A stretch of DNA of 64,000 nucleotides from Burkholderiales bacterium (lineage in GTDB: Bacteria; Pseudomonadota; Gammaproteobacteria; Burkholderiales; Burkholderiaceae_C), in the NCBI GenBank assembly GCA_003241965.1, contig QBMB01000006.1:21351-85350 (forward strand), given 5' to 3'. Positions 35,876 through 44,972 of this stretch are shown piece after piece; positions within the stretch are counted from its first letter, which is position 1, and every line of letters starts with the position of its first letter. The position numbers were made by a program, and so were the translations under genes. The notes beneath the pieces were generated by a model. It searched no databases and was not told the origin of the DNA. It was given only the letters and a program-made list of their open reading frames with translations.

Positions 35876-36517
35876 TCATATGTCGTCTGCGCTGATAAGC
35901 CCTTCGCGAATCGCCAGGCGCACCAGCGCCGGCACATCGTGCACAGCGAGTTTGGCCATGATCCGGCTGCGGTAAGACTCCACCGTCTTGCGCGACAGGT
36001 GCAGCTGCTCGCTGATGGCCACGCTGGTCATGCCACGCACCACCAGCAGGATCACCTGGCGTTCGCGCCCGGACAGCGCATCGATCGGCGCGGGCGAGGC
36101 GTCCTGGCGCATCACATCCATGGCCAGCTGCGTCACTTCGGGGCCCAGGTGTTTGCGCCCCAGGGCCACCACCTCCACCGCCTTGAGCACCTCGCTGGCG
36201 GGCGAGCCCTTGAGCACATAACCCGAAGCGCCCAGGCGCAGGGCTTCGGCCACATGGCGAGGCTGGGCCGACATGGTCAGCACGATGGTGCGCGCGGCGC
36301 ACTTGCGCTTGAACAGCTGCTCCATGACCTCAAAGCCCGATCGCTGGCCCAGGTTCAGGTCCAGCAACACCACGCCGGGCGCCAGGCGCAGCACTTCCGA
36401 CAGCGCATGGGTCGGCTGGTCGGACTCGCCCACCACGTGGTGCCCGGCATCCTCCAACACGGCCCGCAGGCCATCGCGCACCATGGCGTGGTCATCGATG
36501 AGATAGATATCGCTCAT
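35876..36517 (-). CDS. NarL/LuxR-family response regulator
   Basis: This 213-residue regulator has a receiver at about 1-120 (IYLIDDHAMVRDGL, Asp in VVLLDLNLGQ, Lys in GYVLKGS) and a LuxR HTH at about 145-205 (LSGRERQVILLVVRGMTSVA, LHLSRKTVESYRSRIMAKL). It binds DNA when phosphorylated. It starts 23 bases after the NarX-like kinase stop, so the two are one operon and the natural partner pair. Confidence 0.93.
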   Translation of the reverse strand: MSDIYLIDDHAMVRDGLRAVLEDAGHHVVGESDQPTHALSEVLRLAPGVVLLDLNLGQRSGFEVMEQLFKRKCAARTIVLTMSAQPRHVAEALRLGASGYVLKGSPASEVLKAVEVVALGRKHLGPEVTQLAMDVMRQDASPAPIDALSGRERQVILLVVRGMTSVAISEQLHLSRKTVESYRSRIMAKLAVHDVPALVRLAIREGLISADDI

Positions 36518-36540
36518 CGGTCAACCGTATCGCGGCGGCG

Positions 36541-39048
36541 TCAGCCGGTCGGTACGGTAGCGGACACAGTTGCCCAAACCAGCGAGATCAAGGTGCCGCC
36601 CGATGGCGACGCCTTCACGGTCAGCCGCCCACCCACAGCCACCGCCCGCTCGCGCATGCCCACGATGCCCAGGTGGCCGGGACGGCCAAAGCTCAGGCTG
36701 TCGTGCAGACCGATGCCGTCATCACTCACCCACAGCCGCAGTTCGTCGGCACTCCCCTGAAGGTGCAGCTCGATAGAACTGGCGCAGGCGTGCAGCAGCG
36801 CATTGCCGGTGGCTTCACGCGCGATCATGAAGGCCGCGTACTCCACCTCACCGGGCCAGCGCAGGCCTTCGGCGTCGGGGCTCACTTCCAGCGTGATCAC
36901 CACCGATTCGGCCTCGATCGAGCGCACACGCACCTCGTTGTCCAGCGCGGCTTGAAGGCCCATTTCCTGCAGCAACGGAGGGCGCAGCTCCACCAGCGCC
37001 TGGCGCACCTCCAGAACCGCCTGCTCGATCAACTGACCGATCGAGCGCAGCCGCTCCTGCTGCGCCGGCTCCAGCTGCTCGATGGCACGGGGGCTGAACG
37101 CGTCGTACGAAAAACGGATGGCGCTCAAGGTCTGGCCCAACTGGTCGTGCAGGGTCTGGGCCATGCGCTGGGTGGTGTTCTTTTCCTGGTCCAGCAGGCG
37201 CTGCGCGAGGGCGGAGAGTTCCTTGCGGTACTGCACCATGGCCTGCTCGGCGCGCCGGCGTTCGCTCACGTCGCGCAGGATCGCGGTGAGCAGCTTCTGT
37301 CCCCGCACCATGACCTGCGAGATGGACGCTTCCAGCTCCAGCAGCTGGCCGTCTGCCCGCAAACCCCGCACATGGCCCACGGCCAAGGGAAGGGTGGTGA
37401 CGGGGGATTCGGCAAAGCGCTGCATGTAGCCCCGGTGGTGGTGGCGCTCCGCATCGGGCACCAGGATGTCCAGGTTCTGGCCGATCATGGTGTCGGCTGC
37501 GTGGCCAAAGATGCGCTCGGCGGCCGGGTTGAACAGGCTGATGCGGCCATCCACATCCACGCTGATGACCGCGTCGCTGGCCGACTTGATCACCGCCTCG
37601 AACACCTCGCCCTGTTCGCGCACGCGCCGCTCCGCAGTGAGATCGTTCACCTGCGCCATCACGCCGAACGAACGGCCATCGGCACCCAGCACCTTGATCA
37701 GGCGCCACTCCCCCCACATCTCGCTGCCATCGCGGCGCAGCATGTGGCCCTCGAACTGCCACGGCCCGCGCCCGGCCACCACCTCGGCGCGTATGCCGTC
37801 GCGCTCCTGCGCGCCCGAAGCGCTGGGCAGGATCTCGTTGACGTGGCGGCCCTGCGCCTCGGCAGCGGTCCAGCCAAACACGGTCTCGCACGCCAGGTTC
37901 CAGAACACCACGCGAAAGTCGTCGTCCACCAGGTACACCGGTGCGGGCAGGTTTTGCAGCACGGCCTGCAAGCGGCTGGTGTCGTGCAGCATCTTGGCCA
38001 GCGCCTGGCTGTAAGGGCGGGCCAGGCGGCGCGAAAACCAGAAACCCGCCAGCCCGATGACCAACGTGGTGGCCACGCCCAGCCACTGCACCATGCGTTC
38101 GAGTTGCGCCACCGGCAGCAGCGCGGCCTCCAGCGGCTGGCTCGCCACCACCTGCCACCCGATGTGCAGCCGGGAATCCGTCGGCACGACCCGCGTGCGC
38201 GACAGCATGTGCTGGCGCCCGTCGTTGCCGGTGCTCACAACGCCGGTATCGGGCCTTGCGCTCATCACGCTGCGCCAGCCCTCGCCGCTGGCGTCTTTCA
38301 GCCCGCCCAGCAAGACCGCGCCCTGTTCATCGACCAACGCCAGTTGCAGGCCGCGCTGCGCGTGCACCGGCCCCAGCACGTCGCGCCGCAACTGGTCGAA
38401 ATAGGCCGCATCGATGTGTGCGGCCATCACGCCGCGCGCTGCCCCGTCGTGGCTGACGCGCGGCAACGCCACGTCGGCCACCCGGTCGGGCACGGCCAGG
38501 TTGGCCTGCTCGAGAGGTGTCTTTAGCATCAGCGGCGGGTGCGGGCGGCCCAACCACAGGCCTTGCCGGCCGTTGATGAACACCGGGTTGTCCGCGATGG
38601 ACTCGCCCTCCAGCAGGCCGCTGGTGCCCACTTCCACGCGGCCGTCCCGGTCCAGCGAGCCGATCCACACATAGGCGCTGGAGGCCGTCTTCAGCCGCTC
38701 CATCTCGCGGCGCAGCGCATCGGGCGGCAGGCCGGTGTTGCTCAGCGTGCCCAGCAGTTCCAGCTCGGCCGCGCGGCGGGCCAGCATTTTGCCGATCTGG
38801 TCGGCGTAGCTTTGGGCCACCTGCTCCACGCGGTACTCGGCGCGTTGCTCCAGCGCGCGGCCCACGATGTGGTCGGTGGCGAACATCACCAGCCCCATCA
38901 ACACGAGGGCCACCAAAGCCGGCAACAGCGGCAGCAGCTGTGGCAACCCATGAACGAAGCGCTGGCGTGGTCGCGTGGCAGCCATGTCGGGAGCAACTTT
39001 CGTTGGGGTGGTCCGGGAAAGGGCCCGGAAACCCTGCAGAACCATCAT
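36541..39048 (-). CDS. NarX-type membrane PAS sensor histidine kinase
   Basis: This 835-residue protein has a membrane helix (LLPALVALVLMGLVMF, about 40-58), a periplasmic Cache-like sensing domain to about 315 and a second helix (TTLVIGLAGFWF). Two PAS domains follow (about 355-475 and 485-610). The HisKA_3 box has His at about 634 (RMAQTLHDQLGQTL), and the HATPase ends with GIVGMRERAVAVGGRL. HisKA_3 kinases pair with LuxR-type regulators, as here. Starts at 39048 and 38985 are both possible; neither has a strong RBS. The signal is unknown. Confidence 0.9.
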   Translation of the reverse strand: MMVLQGFRALSRTTPTKVAPDMAATRPRQRFVHGLPQLLPLLPALVALVLMGLVMFATDHIVGRALEQRAEYRVEQVAQSYADQIGKMLARRAAELELLGTLSNTGLPPDALRREMERLKTASSAYVWIGSLDRDGRVEVGTSGLLEGESIADNPVFINGRQGLWLGRPHPPLMLKTPLEQANLAVPDRVADVALPRVSHDGAARGVMAAHIDAAYFDQLRRDVLGPVHAQRGLQLALVDEQGAVLLGGLKDASGEGWRSVMSARPDTGVVSTGNDGRQHMLSRTRVVPTDSRLHIGWQVVASQPLEAALLPVAQLERMVQWLGVATTLVIGLAGFWFSRRLARPYSQALAKMLHDTSRLQAVLQNLPAPVYLVDDDFRVVFWNLACETVFGWTAAEAQGRHVNEILPSASGAQERDGIRAEVVAGRGPWQFEGHMLRRDGSEMWGEWRLIKVLGADGRSFGVMAQVNDLTAERRVREQGEVFEAVIKSASDAVISVDVDGRISLFNPAAERIFGHAADTMIGQNLDILVPDAERHHHRGYMQRFAESPVTTLPLAVGHVRGLRADGQLLELEASISQVMVRGQKLLTAILRDVSERRRAEQAMVQYRKELSALAQRLLDQEKNTTQRMAQTLHDQLGQTLSAIRFSYDAFSPRAIEQLEPAQQERLRSIGQLIEQAVLEVRQALVELRPPLLQEMGLQAALDNEVRVRSIEAESVVITLEVSPDAEGLRWPGEVEYAAFMIAREATGNALLHACASSIELHLQGSADELRLWVSDDGIGLHDSLSFGRPGHLGIVGMRERAVAVGGRLTVKASPSGGTLISLVWATVSATVPTG

Positions 39049-39206
39049 GCCGGAAAAACCCGAAGGGTATTTCCCGCATCTCTCGTCCAGCTTTCCCTAC
39101 AGAGGCAGCACCACCCACTGCCGATGTAATGGGTGTGCACCATGGATGCCCGAGAGAGGGCGCTGGGGCACCCCCGGCATCGCGCCGCACAGAAGGAGTT
39201 CCGACC

Positions 39207-39740
39207 ATGACGAACCGCCAAGCAACAACCCAGCGCCTGCCCCACGGAGGCCTGCGCCACACCCTGTCGCTGCTGGTCCTGCTGACCCTGCTCGGTTTTG
39301 CCCAGACCGCCCGCGCCCAGACCAGCACCGCCACCTTCACCGTCACAGCCAGCGTGCTGGCCAGCTGCACCGTGGCGGGCGGCGTGCCGCTGGCCTTCGG
39401 TGTGGTCACGCCCGGTGTCTTGAAGGACGGCAACGTGCTCGTGTCCGCCGTTTGCACCGTGGGCACGCCCTACACACTGGCGCTGGACGCCGGCATCGGC
39501 TCCGGTGGCACCGTGGCCACCCGGCGCATGACCAGCGGTGCCGACACCCTCGAATACACGCTGTTCCAGGACGCTGCGCGCACCACGTTGTGGGGCGATG
39601 GCACCGTGGGCACCAGCACCCGCAGCAGCACCGGCACCGGGTTGCTGCAATCGTTCACCGTGTATGGCCGGGTGCCGTCCAGCGCTTCCGCTTCGGTGGG
39701 CACGTACAGCGACATCATCACCCTGACGGCCACCTACTGA
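39207..39740 (+). CDS. Spore coat U (SCPU) domain pilin, first
   Basis: This 177-residue secreted protein has a signal peptide (cleavage after ARAQ) and a single SCPU/Csu-type pilin domain ending TYSDIITLTATY. It has two cysteines (VLASCTVAGG, VSAVCTVG) for the usual disulphide. AAGGAG precedes the ATG. It is the first gene of a pilin-chaperone-usher-pilin set, so probably the main subunit of an archaic chaperone-usher pilus for adhesion or biofilm. Confidence 0.9.
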   Translation: MTNRQATTQRLPHGGLRHTLSLLVLLTLLGFAQTARAQTSTATFTVTASVLASCTVAGGVPLAFGVVTPGVLKDGNVLVSAVCTVGTPYTLALDAGIGSGGTVATRRMTSGADTLEYTLFQDAARTTLWGDGTVGTSTRSSTGTGLLQSFTVYGRVPSSASASVGTYSDIITLTATY

Positions 39741-39747
39741 GCCCGAC

Positions 39748-40470
39748 ATGGCTGCCCGTGGCTTGGTCGCGCAATGGTTGGGCGCTGCAGCCATGGCGCT
39801 GCTCGTGGGCGCTGCCGTCTGGCCGCAGCACGCCCACGGGTTTCAGGTGCGCCCGGTGCGCCTGGACCTGGGCCACCGGCAAGCCACCGCCCAGCTGGTG
39901 GTATCGAACCCCACGGCGCGCCCCTTGCTGATCCAGGCCGAGGCCTTCGACTGGTCGCAGGACCAGGACCGCGACCAGCTCCTGCCCAGCGGGGACCTGA
40001 TCGTGAACCCGCCCATTTTTGAGCTGGCTCCGGGCGCCCAGCAGGTGGTGCGGGTGGGTTTGCGGCGGCCCGCGCAAGACGGTGTGGAGCGACCCCACCG
40101 CATCTGGCTCTCGCAAGTGGCCACCGCGCCCAAGGAGGACGACAGCGGCGTGCAGATGCTGCTGCGCCTGAGCTTGCCGGTGTTCGTGACCGGCGCCGGC
40201 ACACCCGCCGCGCAGACCCGCTGGCAGCGCAACGCGGCGAGCAGCGAGCTGGAACTCCACAACCCCGGCGCACGCCATGTGCATGTGCGCGAACTGCGGC
40301 TGCTGGCCGACGACGCCTCGCCGACCCGCCTGGGAGCTTGTTACGCCTTGCCGGGCGGGCGCTGCCGCTGGCCACTGCCGCCCGCGCTGCGCCACAAGGC
40401 CCTGCGCATCGAAGCCGACAGCGATGCCGGACCGCTGCGCAGCCACTTCGATGCCGTGGTCGCGCAATGA
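39748..40470 (+). CDS. Pilus periplasmic chaperone (CsuC-like)
   Basis: This 240-residue protein has a signal peptide (after HAHG) and the PapD fold: FQVRPVRLDLGHRQATAQLVV, the domain-1 IWLSQVA-type strand and VQMLLRLSLPVFV. It folds pilin subunits by donor-strand complementation and hands them to the usher. It starts 7 bases after the first pilin gene. Confidence 0.92.
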   Translation: MAARGLVAQWLGAAAMALLVGAAVWPQHAHGFQVRPVRLDLGHRQATAQLVVSNPTARPLLIQAEAFDWSQDQDRDQLLPSGDLIVNPPIFELAPGAQQVVRVGLRRPAQDGVERPHRIWLSQVATAPKEDDSGVQMLLRLSLPVFVTGAGTPAAQTRWQRNAASSELELHNPGARHVHVRELRLLADDASPTRLGACYALPGGRCRWPLPPALRHKALRIEADSDAGPLRSHFDAVVAQ

Positions 40471-42757
40471 GCGCCGGGTCGTCGTGACCGCCGCACTGCT
40501 GATCGGGTCGGGCCAGGGGCTCGCCGCCCACCAGGTGCGCCTGCTCGACGTCTGGATCAACGGGCAGTCGGCCGACGCCAACGCCTTCATCGTGGAAGAG
40601 GACGGCCGGTTCTTTGCCTCCGCGCAGGCCATGGCGGCCTGGCGCCTCAAGCCTGTGGACCTGGCGCGCAGCATCGACGGCGTGCCCCACCATGGCCTGT
40701 ACGCCTGGCGCCCCCAGCTGCGCGCCAGCACACAACGCCTGGAGCTCAGCGCCGGCTCCGCCGCGTTCACGGGCCAGGTGTTGAACATGGCCGGGTCGGC
40801 CCAGGCGTCGGCCGCACTGAGTGAGAACAGCCTGGGCCTGGCGCTGGACTACACGCTCAACATGGACCGCTACAGCCAGGACAACCAGGCCAGCCAGTCC
40901 AGCGCCTACCTCGATCTGCGCGCCTTCGGCCTGCCGGGCCAGGGCGGCCTGCGCCACAGCGGTGTGCTGCAGCTCGGCGCCCTGCCGGGCAACGACCCGC
41001 GCTTTCGCCGGCTCGACACCGCCTGGTACCGGGCCGACCCAGACACCTTGTGGCGCACCACGGTGGGCGACACCCTGAGCTGCGGCGGCGAGCTGGCACC
41101 CACGCTGCGGTTTGCCGGCGTGCAGGTGCGGTCCGACTTCGGCCTGCAACCCGAACAGGTGTACCACCCGCTGCCCTCGGTGCAGGGCAGCGCCCAGGTG
41201 CCCAGCGGCATCGACCTGCTCATCAACGACCGCCCGGCCGGCAGTGTGGCCGTGGGCTCCGGGCCGTTCTCGCTGGACACCCTGCCCACCGTGACGGGCG
41301 CGGGCGAAATCCGCATCGTGCAGCGCGACCTGCAAGGCATCGAGCAGGTGCGCTCGGTGCCCTACTACACCAGCCCCCGGCTGCTGCGCTCGGGCCTCAC
41401 CGACAGCTGCTTTGAGGCCGGCGCGCTGAGGCTGAATTACGGCCTGCCCAGCGACCGCTACGCCGAGCGCTTTGCCGCTGTGTCGGTGCGCCACGGCTGG
41501 AGCAACACCCTCACCGCGCAGGCGCGGGTGGAAACCAGCGAACTGGTGCGCAGCCTGCGCGTGGGCGGGCACTGGATTCCTTCGCAGTGGGCCGTGCTCA
41601 GTGCACAGAGCGCGTTCAGCCAGACCGATGGTGTGGGCAGCGGGCACAGCCTGCGCCTGGGCATGGAGCGCATCACACGCCAGTACCACCTGAGCGCCAG
41701 CATCGAGAGCGCCGACGACAACTTCCGTCAGCTCGACGGCAGCCGCGCACCCTCGCGCCGCACCGCGCTCTTCGGTGGCTGGACCCTGGGCCAGACCAGC
41801 TGGTCGGCCGGCGGCATCTGGCAGATCGGCGCCACCGGGGTGCGCACCCGCGTGCTCACCGCCTCGATGCAGCGGCGCGTCGGCGCCGACTGGCACATGG
41901 GCCTGAGCGCGCTGCAACGCGAGCGCCGCTGGAGCCTGGCCGTGATGCTGACCCGCCAGCTCGATACCGACACCACCGTGGCCGTGCTGGCGCAAGGTGG
42001 CCGCGAAGACGCCCTGACCGTGCAGGCGCAGCGGTACGAACCGGCCACCGGCGGCCAGGGTTGGCGCGTGCAGGGCAGCACCGGCCAGGCGCGCGCGCTG
42101 GGGGCCTGGAGCCACCTGGGCGACGCCGGGCGCGTGGAGTTGCAGGCCGCGCGGCTGGCCGGCAGCAACGACACCGCGGTGCGCGCCACCGCCAGCGGCG
42201 ACGTGATCTGGCTCGGCGGCATGCCGGTGCTCGGTCGCTCGCTGGGCGAGGGCGTGGCCGCACAGATCGAGGTGGAAGGCATGCCGGGTGTGGGCGTGCA
42301 GCTCAACCACCGCGACGTGGCCGTGACCGACCAGCACGGCCGCGCCTGGCTGTATGGCTTGCAGCCTTGGGAAGACAACGTGATCGGCATCTCGGCCGAA
42401 GCGCTGCCCATGGACATGCTGCTGTCGTTCCCCGAGATGCGCCTGCGCCCGCGCGCGCAGTCGGTGGTGCAGGCGAAGTTTCCAGCCCGGCGCAGCCGCT
42501 CGGTGCTGCTGGAGGTGCTGCGCCCCGACGGCGAGCCCGTGGCCGCCGGCTCGCGCGCGCGCCGCACCGATGAAGCCCCGGGCAGTGGCGCGCCGTTCGC
42601 GCAGGACGGCAAGGTCTTCCTCAACGACGTGCAGGACGTCAACCGCATCCGCATCGAGGGCCCGCAGGGCGTCTGCCACCTGCTCTTCCAGGCGCCCGAC
42701 GCAGCCATCATCCAGCCCGAGATCGGGCCGCTGACCTGTCAGGAGCACCCGCCGTGA
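40451..42757 (+). CDS. Outer-membrane usher (CsuD-like)
   Basis: This 768-residue usher has a signal peptide (MPWSRNERRVVVTAALLIGS, after GLAA), the N-terminal chaperone-binding domain (VRLLDVWINGQ), a 24-strand pore and a plug region near LLINDRPAGSVAVGSGPF. C-terminal domains end in GPLTCQEHPP. The open frame begins further upstream at 40277, but only the ATG at 40451 gives a proper signal peptide; it overlaps the chaperone gene by 20 bases. A 1004-codon open frame on the opposite strand is a shadow. Confidence 0.92.
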   Translation: MPWSRNERRVVVTAALLIGSGQGLAAHQVRLLDVWINGQSADANAFIVEEDGRFFASAQAMAAWRLKPVDLARSIDGVPHHGLYAWRPQLRASTQRLELSAGSAAFTGQVLNMAGSAQASAALSENSLGLALDYTLNMDRYSQDNQASQSSAYLDLRAFGLPGQGGLRHSGVLQLGALPGNDPRFRRLDTAWYRADPDTLWRTTVGDTLSCGGELAPTLRFAGVQVRSDFGLQPEQVYHPLPSVQGSAQVPSGIDLLINDRPAGSVAVGSGPFSLDTLPTVTGAGEIRIVQRDLQGIEQVRSVPYYTSPRLLRSGLTDSCFEAGALRLNYGLPSDRYAERFAAVSVRHGWSNTLTAQARVETSELVRSLRVGGHWIPSQWAVLSAQSAFSQTDGVGSGHSLRLGMERITRQYHLSASIESADDNFRQLDGSRAPSRRTALFGGWTLGQTSWSAGGIWQIGATGVRTRVLTASMQRRVGADWHMGLSALQRERRWSLAVMLTRQLDTDTTVAVLAQGGREDALTVQAQRYEPATGGQGWRVQGSTGQARALGAWSHLGDAGRVELQAARLAGSNDTAVRATASGDVIWLGGMPVLGRSLGEGVAAQIEVEGMPGVGVQLNHRDVAVTDQHGRAWLYGLQPWEDNVIGISAEALPMDMLLSFPEMRLRPRAQSVVQAKFPARRSRSVLLEVLRPDGEPVAAGSRARRTDEAPGSGAPFAQDGKVFLNDVQDVNRIRIEGPQGVCHLLFQAPDAAIIQPEIGPLTCQEHPP

Positions 42758-43248
42758 TGAAACACCTCGGGCTCACCGCAGTGCTGCTGCTCGGCGCTCT
42801 GGGCGGTTGGGAAGTCCGCGCGGCCACTTGCGCCGTGGCAGTGACGCCACTGGCTTACGGTGCCTACACCTCGCCAGGCGGACCGCGCGTGGACAGCTCG
42901 GCCAATGTGGTCGTGACCTGCACACCCACCTACCTGTTGATGGCTTGCAACGTGTCCTACACACTCTCGCTCTCCAACGGCCTGGTGGGCAGCCCCGGCG
43001 ACCGGCAAATGGCCAACGGCGCGAGCCGGCTGCACTACGCGCTCTACAGCGACGCGGCCCGCAGCACGCCCTGGGGCGACGGCGGGGCCAGTGGGAGCAC
43101 CGTCGGCGGCACCATCTCCACCAGCCTGCTGAGCCTGGTGTGCATGCAAGGCACCCGAGGCCACACGGTGTACGGCCGCCTGCCGGCCAGCCAGAGCGTG
43201 CCGGCGGGCAGCTACCTGGACCAGGTGACGCTGACCATCACCTACTGA
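42757..43248 (+). CDS. Spore coat U (SCPU) domain pilin, second
   Basis: This 163-residue secreted SCPU protein has a signal peptide (after EVRAA). The C-terminal pattern YLDQVTLTITY parallels the first pilin. It carries extra cysteines (ATCAV, VTCTP, MACNV, LVCMQ), suggesting a different, more cross-linked subunit such as a tip adhesin. The ATG at 42757 overlaps the usher stop; a GTG at 42754 is an alternative with better RBS spacing from AGGAG. Confidence 0.88.
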   Translation: MKHLGLTAVLLLGALGGWEVRAATCAVAVTPLAYGAYTSPGGPRVDSSANVVVTCTPTYLLMACNVSYTLSLSNGLVGSPGDRQMANGASRLHYALYSDAARSTPWGDGGASGSTVGGTISTSLLSLVCMQGTRGHTVYGRLPASQSVPAGSYLDQVTLTITY

Positions 43249-43356
43249 AGAAAAGGGTCGGTCACACCTCTGCGCACAGGCTTTGGGAGCCCCGCCTGAT
43301 GTTTCATTAGCAATTCTGATGAATCGGGCGTTTGGGTCGCCTCACACTTAAAATAC

Positions 43357-43366
43357 GGGTTAACCC
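43357..43366 (+). promoter_or_regulatory. GGGTTAACCC palindrome after a -10-like box
   Basis: A perfect 10-base dyad lies just downstream of TAAAAT (43349-43354), flanked by CACTTA and TAAGTG, which are themselves complementary. It may be an operator over the start of transcription of the small gene at 43380. Confidence 0.4.
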
Positions 43367-43379
43367 TAAGTGAGTTCCC

Positions 43380-43574
43380 ATGTTGAAGTTTTTCCAAACC
43401 ATGTTCCAGACGCCCCGTTTCCCGGTGGGCGTTCGTGTCAACCGCCTGCACCAGGGCAGCCTGGACCGCACCGACGGCCGCGTGGTCGCCCAGACCGATG
43501 AAGGCGTGCTCGTCGAGTGGCCGCGCAACGGTTCGGGCTGGGAACAGCCCGGCGCCCTCTGCCAGCAGGGCTGA
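43380..43574 (+). CDS. Small unknown protein, 64 residues
   Basis: I do not recognise this protein. It reads like a compact beta-barrel (SH3/KOW-like): VGVRVNRLHQGSLDRTDGRV followed by VVAQTDEGVLVEWPRNG. There is no signal peptide or membrane segment. An AAGTGAG stretch lies six bases before the ATG, and a -10-like box plus palindrome lies further upstream. It stands alone between the pilus operon and a convergent ABC receptor gene. The regular residue pattern supports a real gene. Confidence 0.6.
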   Translation: MLKFFQTMFQTPRFPVGVRVNRLHQGSLDRTDGRVVAQTDEGVLVEWPRNGSGWEQPGALCQQG

Positions 43575-43593
43575 TCCCGGCGCAGATGCGCAC

Positions 43594-44745
43594 TCAGGTG
43601 CGCACGCGCCCGTCGCCGGTGAGCATGGACAGCTCGGCGTAGCGCGAAGCCACATGGTTGGTCGGGCTCAACGACACCGAGTAACCCCCCATGGAGGTGG
43701 TGCCGATCGACTCCAGCCCGCTGATCAAGCCATCGCGCGTGGTGCGTGAGCCCGCGCGGCGCAGGCCTTCGGTGAAGAGCTTGGCGGCCAGAAAGCCTTC
43801 CATGCTGGAGAAATTGGCCTGCACCTTGTTGCCGCCCTTGCCAATGACCTCCTGAAACTCGCGCGAGATCGGCTTGGACGCCGTGTAAGGCGTGGGCATG
43901 ACCTGCGACACCACCACCCCCGCGCCGTCCTTGCCCAGCTCGTCGGCCAGCGCCTGCGTGCCCACGAACGACACGTTGTAGAACGTGCCGCCATAGCCTG
44001 CAGCCTTGGCTGCGCGGATGTAGGCTGCGCACGATTTGTAGGCGCTGATCTGCACCACCGCATCGGGCTTGGCCGCGTTGATCTTTTCAACCGCATTGGC
44101 CACGTCCACCGAGTTGCGCTCCACCGTGGCCGTGGCCACCGGCTCCAAATTTCGCGATTTCAGTGCCAGCACGGTGCCGTCCAGGCCGGCCTTGCCGTAG
44201 GCGTCGTTCTGGTGAAACACCGCGATCTTCTTCAGACCCAGGTTGGTGAGCTGGCGCACGATGAGTTCGGTCTCGTCGTTGTACGACGCGCGCAGATGAA
44301 AGGCGAGCCGGTTGAACGGCTGGCGCAGGCCCATGGCGCCGGTGAACGGCGCGAAGAAAGGCACATCGGCCTTGAAGGCCAGTGGCAACGCGGCCACGCT
44401 GGTGGGCGTGCCGATGTAGCCAAACAGCGCGAACACGTCGGCCGCGATCAGCTTGTTGGTGTTTTCCACGCAGCGCTCGGGCTCGTAGCCGTCGTCGAGC
44501 TGCAGGATCTCGATGCGCTGCTGGTTCACACCGCCCTGCGCGTTGAGCTGATCAAAGAACAGCTTGGCCCCCGCATGGAACTGGATGCCGAGCTGCGCAG
44601 CGGCGCCGGTGAACGCGGCCGACTGGCCCAGCACGATGCGGTTGGCCGACTGCGCGTGCACGACGGGCACCCCGAGTGTGGCCATGCCGGCAACGAGTCC
44701 GCTGAACGTGCGACGGGAAATGCCGGTGGCTGAGGAAGATTTCAT
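43594..44745 (-). CDS. ABC transporter substrate-binding protein, LivK type
   Basis: This 383-residue protein has a twin-arginine signal (ISRRTFSGLVAG, cleavage after VVHAQ) and the type I periplasmic binding fold: IVLGQSAAFTGAAAQLGIQF, FALFGYIGTPTSVAALPLAF and FHQNDAYGKAGLDG. No permease or ATPase is nearby, so it is an orphan receptor that may feed a Liv system elsewhere or serve a sensor. It converges with the small gene at 43380. Confidence 0.92.
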   Translation of the reverse strand: MKSSSATGISRRTFSGLVAGMATLGVPVVHAQSANRIVLGQSAAFTGAAAQLGIQFHAGAKLFFDQLNAQGGVNQQRIEILQLDDGYEPERCVENTNKLIAADVFALFGYIGTPTSVAALPLAFKADVPFFAPFTGAMGLRQPFNRLAFHLRASYNDETELIVRQLTNLGLKKIAVFHQNDAYGKAGLDGTVLALKSRNLEPVATATVERNSVDVANAVEKINAAKPDAVVQISAYKSCAAYIRAAKAAGYGGTFYNVSFVGTQALADELGKDGAGVVVSQVMPTPYTASKPISREFQEVIGKGGNKVQANFSSMEGFLAAKLFTEGLRRAGSRTTRDGLISGLESIGTTSMGGYSVSLSPTNHVASRYAELSMLTGDGRVRT

Positions 44746-44972
44746 GGGGTGGCGGGCTCCAGAAAGGGCACCGGTGGCCAGGCGCGTTCAGCGCTGGCGC
44801 CACCGGGAACATTGCAAAACTTTGTATCGTTTGATGCTACCCACCCCAGTATCGGGCGGGCGCACGTTGGTCCTCCCATACAACCCGCTCATCGGGACAG
44901 GCCGCCCCGCAGTGGATTGACACGCGCCGGTGGCGCGCCGACAGTGGAGCCACGACCGGAGGGAGCACGACG

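Noticed and set aside
39734-42748. 1004-codon minus-strand open frame opposite the chaperone and usher genes
   Set aside because: It is an antisense frame of real coding DNA, His/Ala/Gly-rich with no motif, and overlaps three certain genes.
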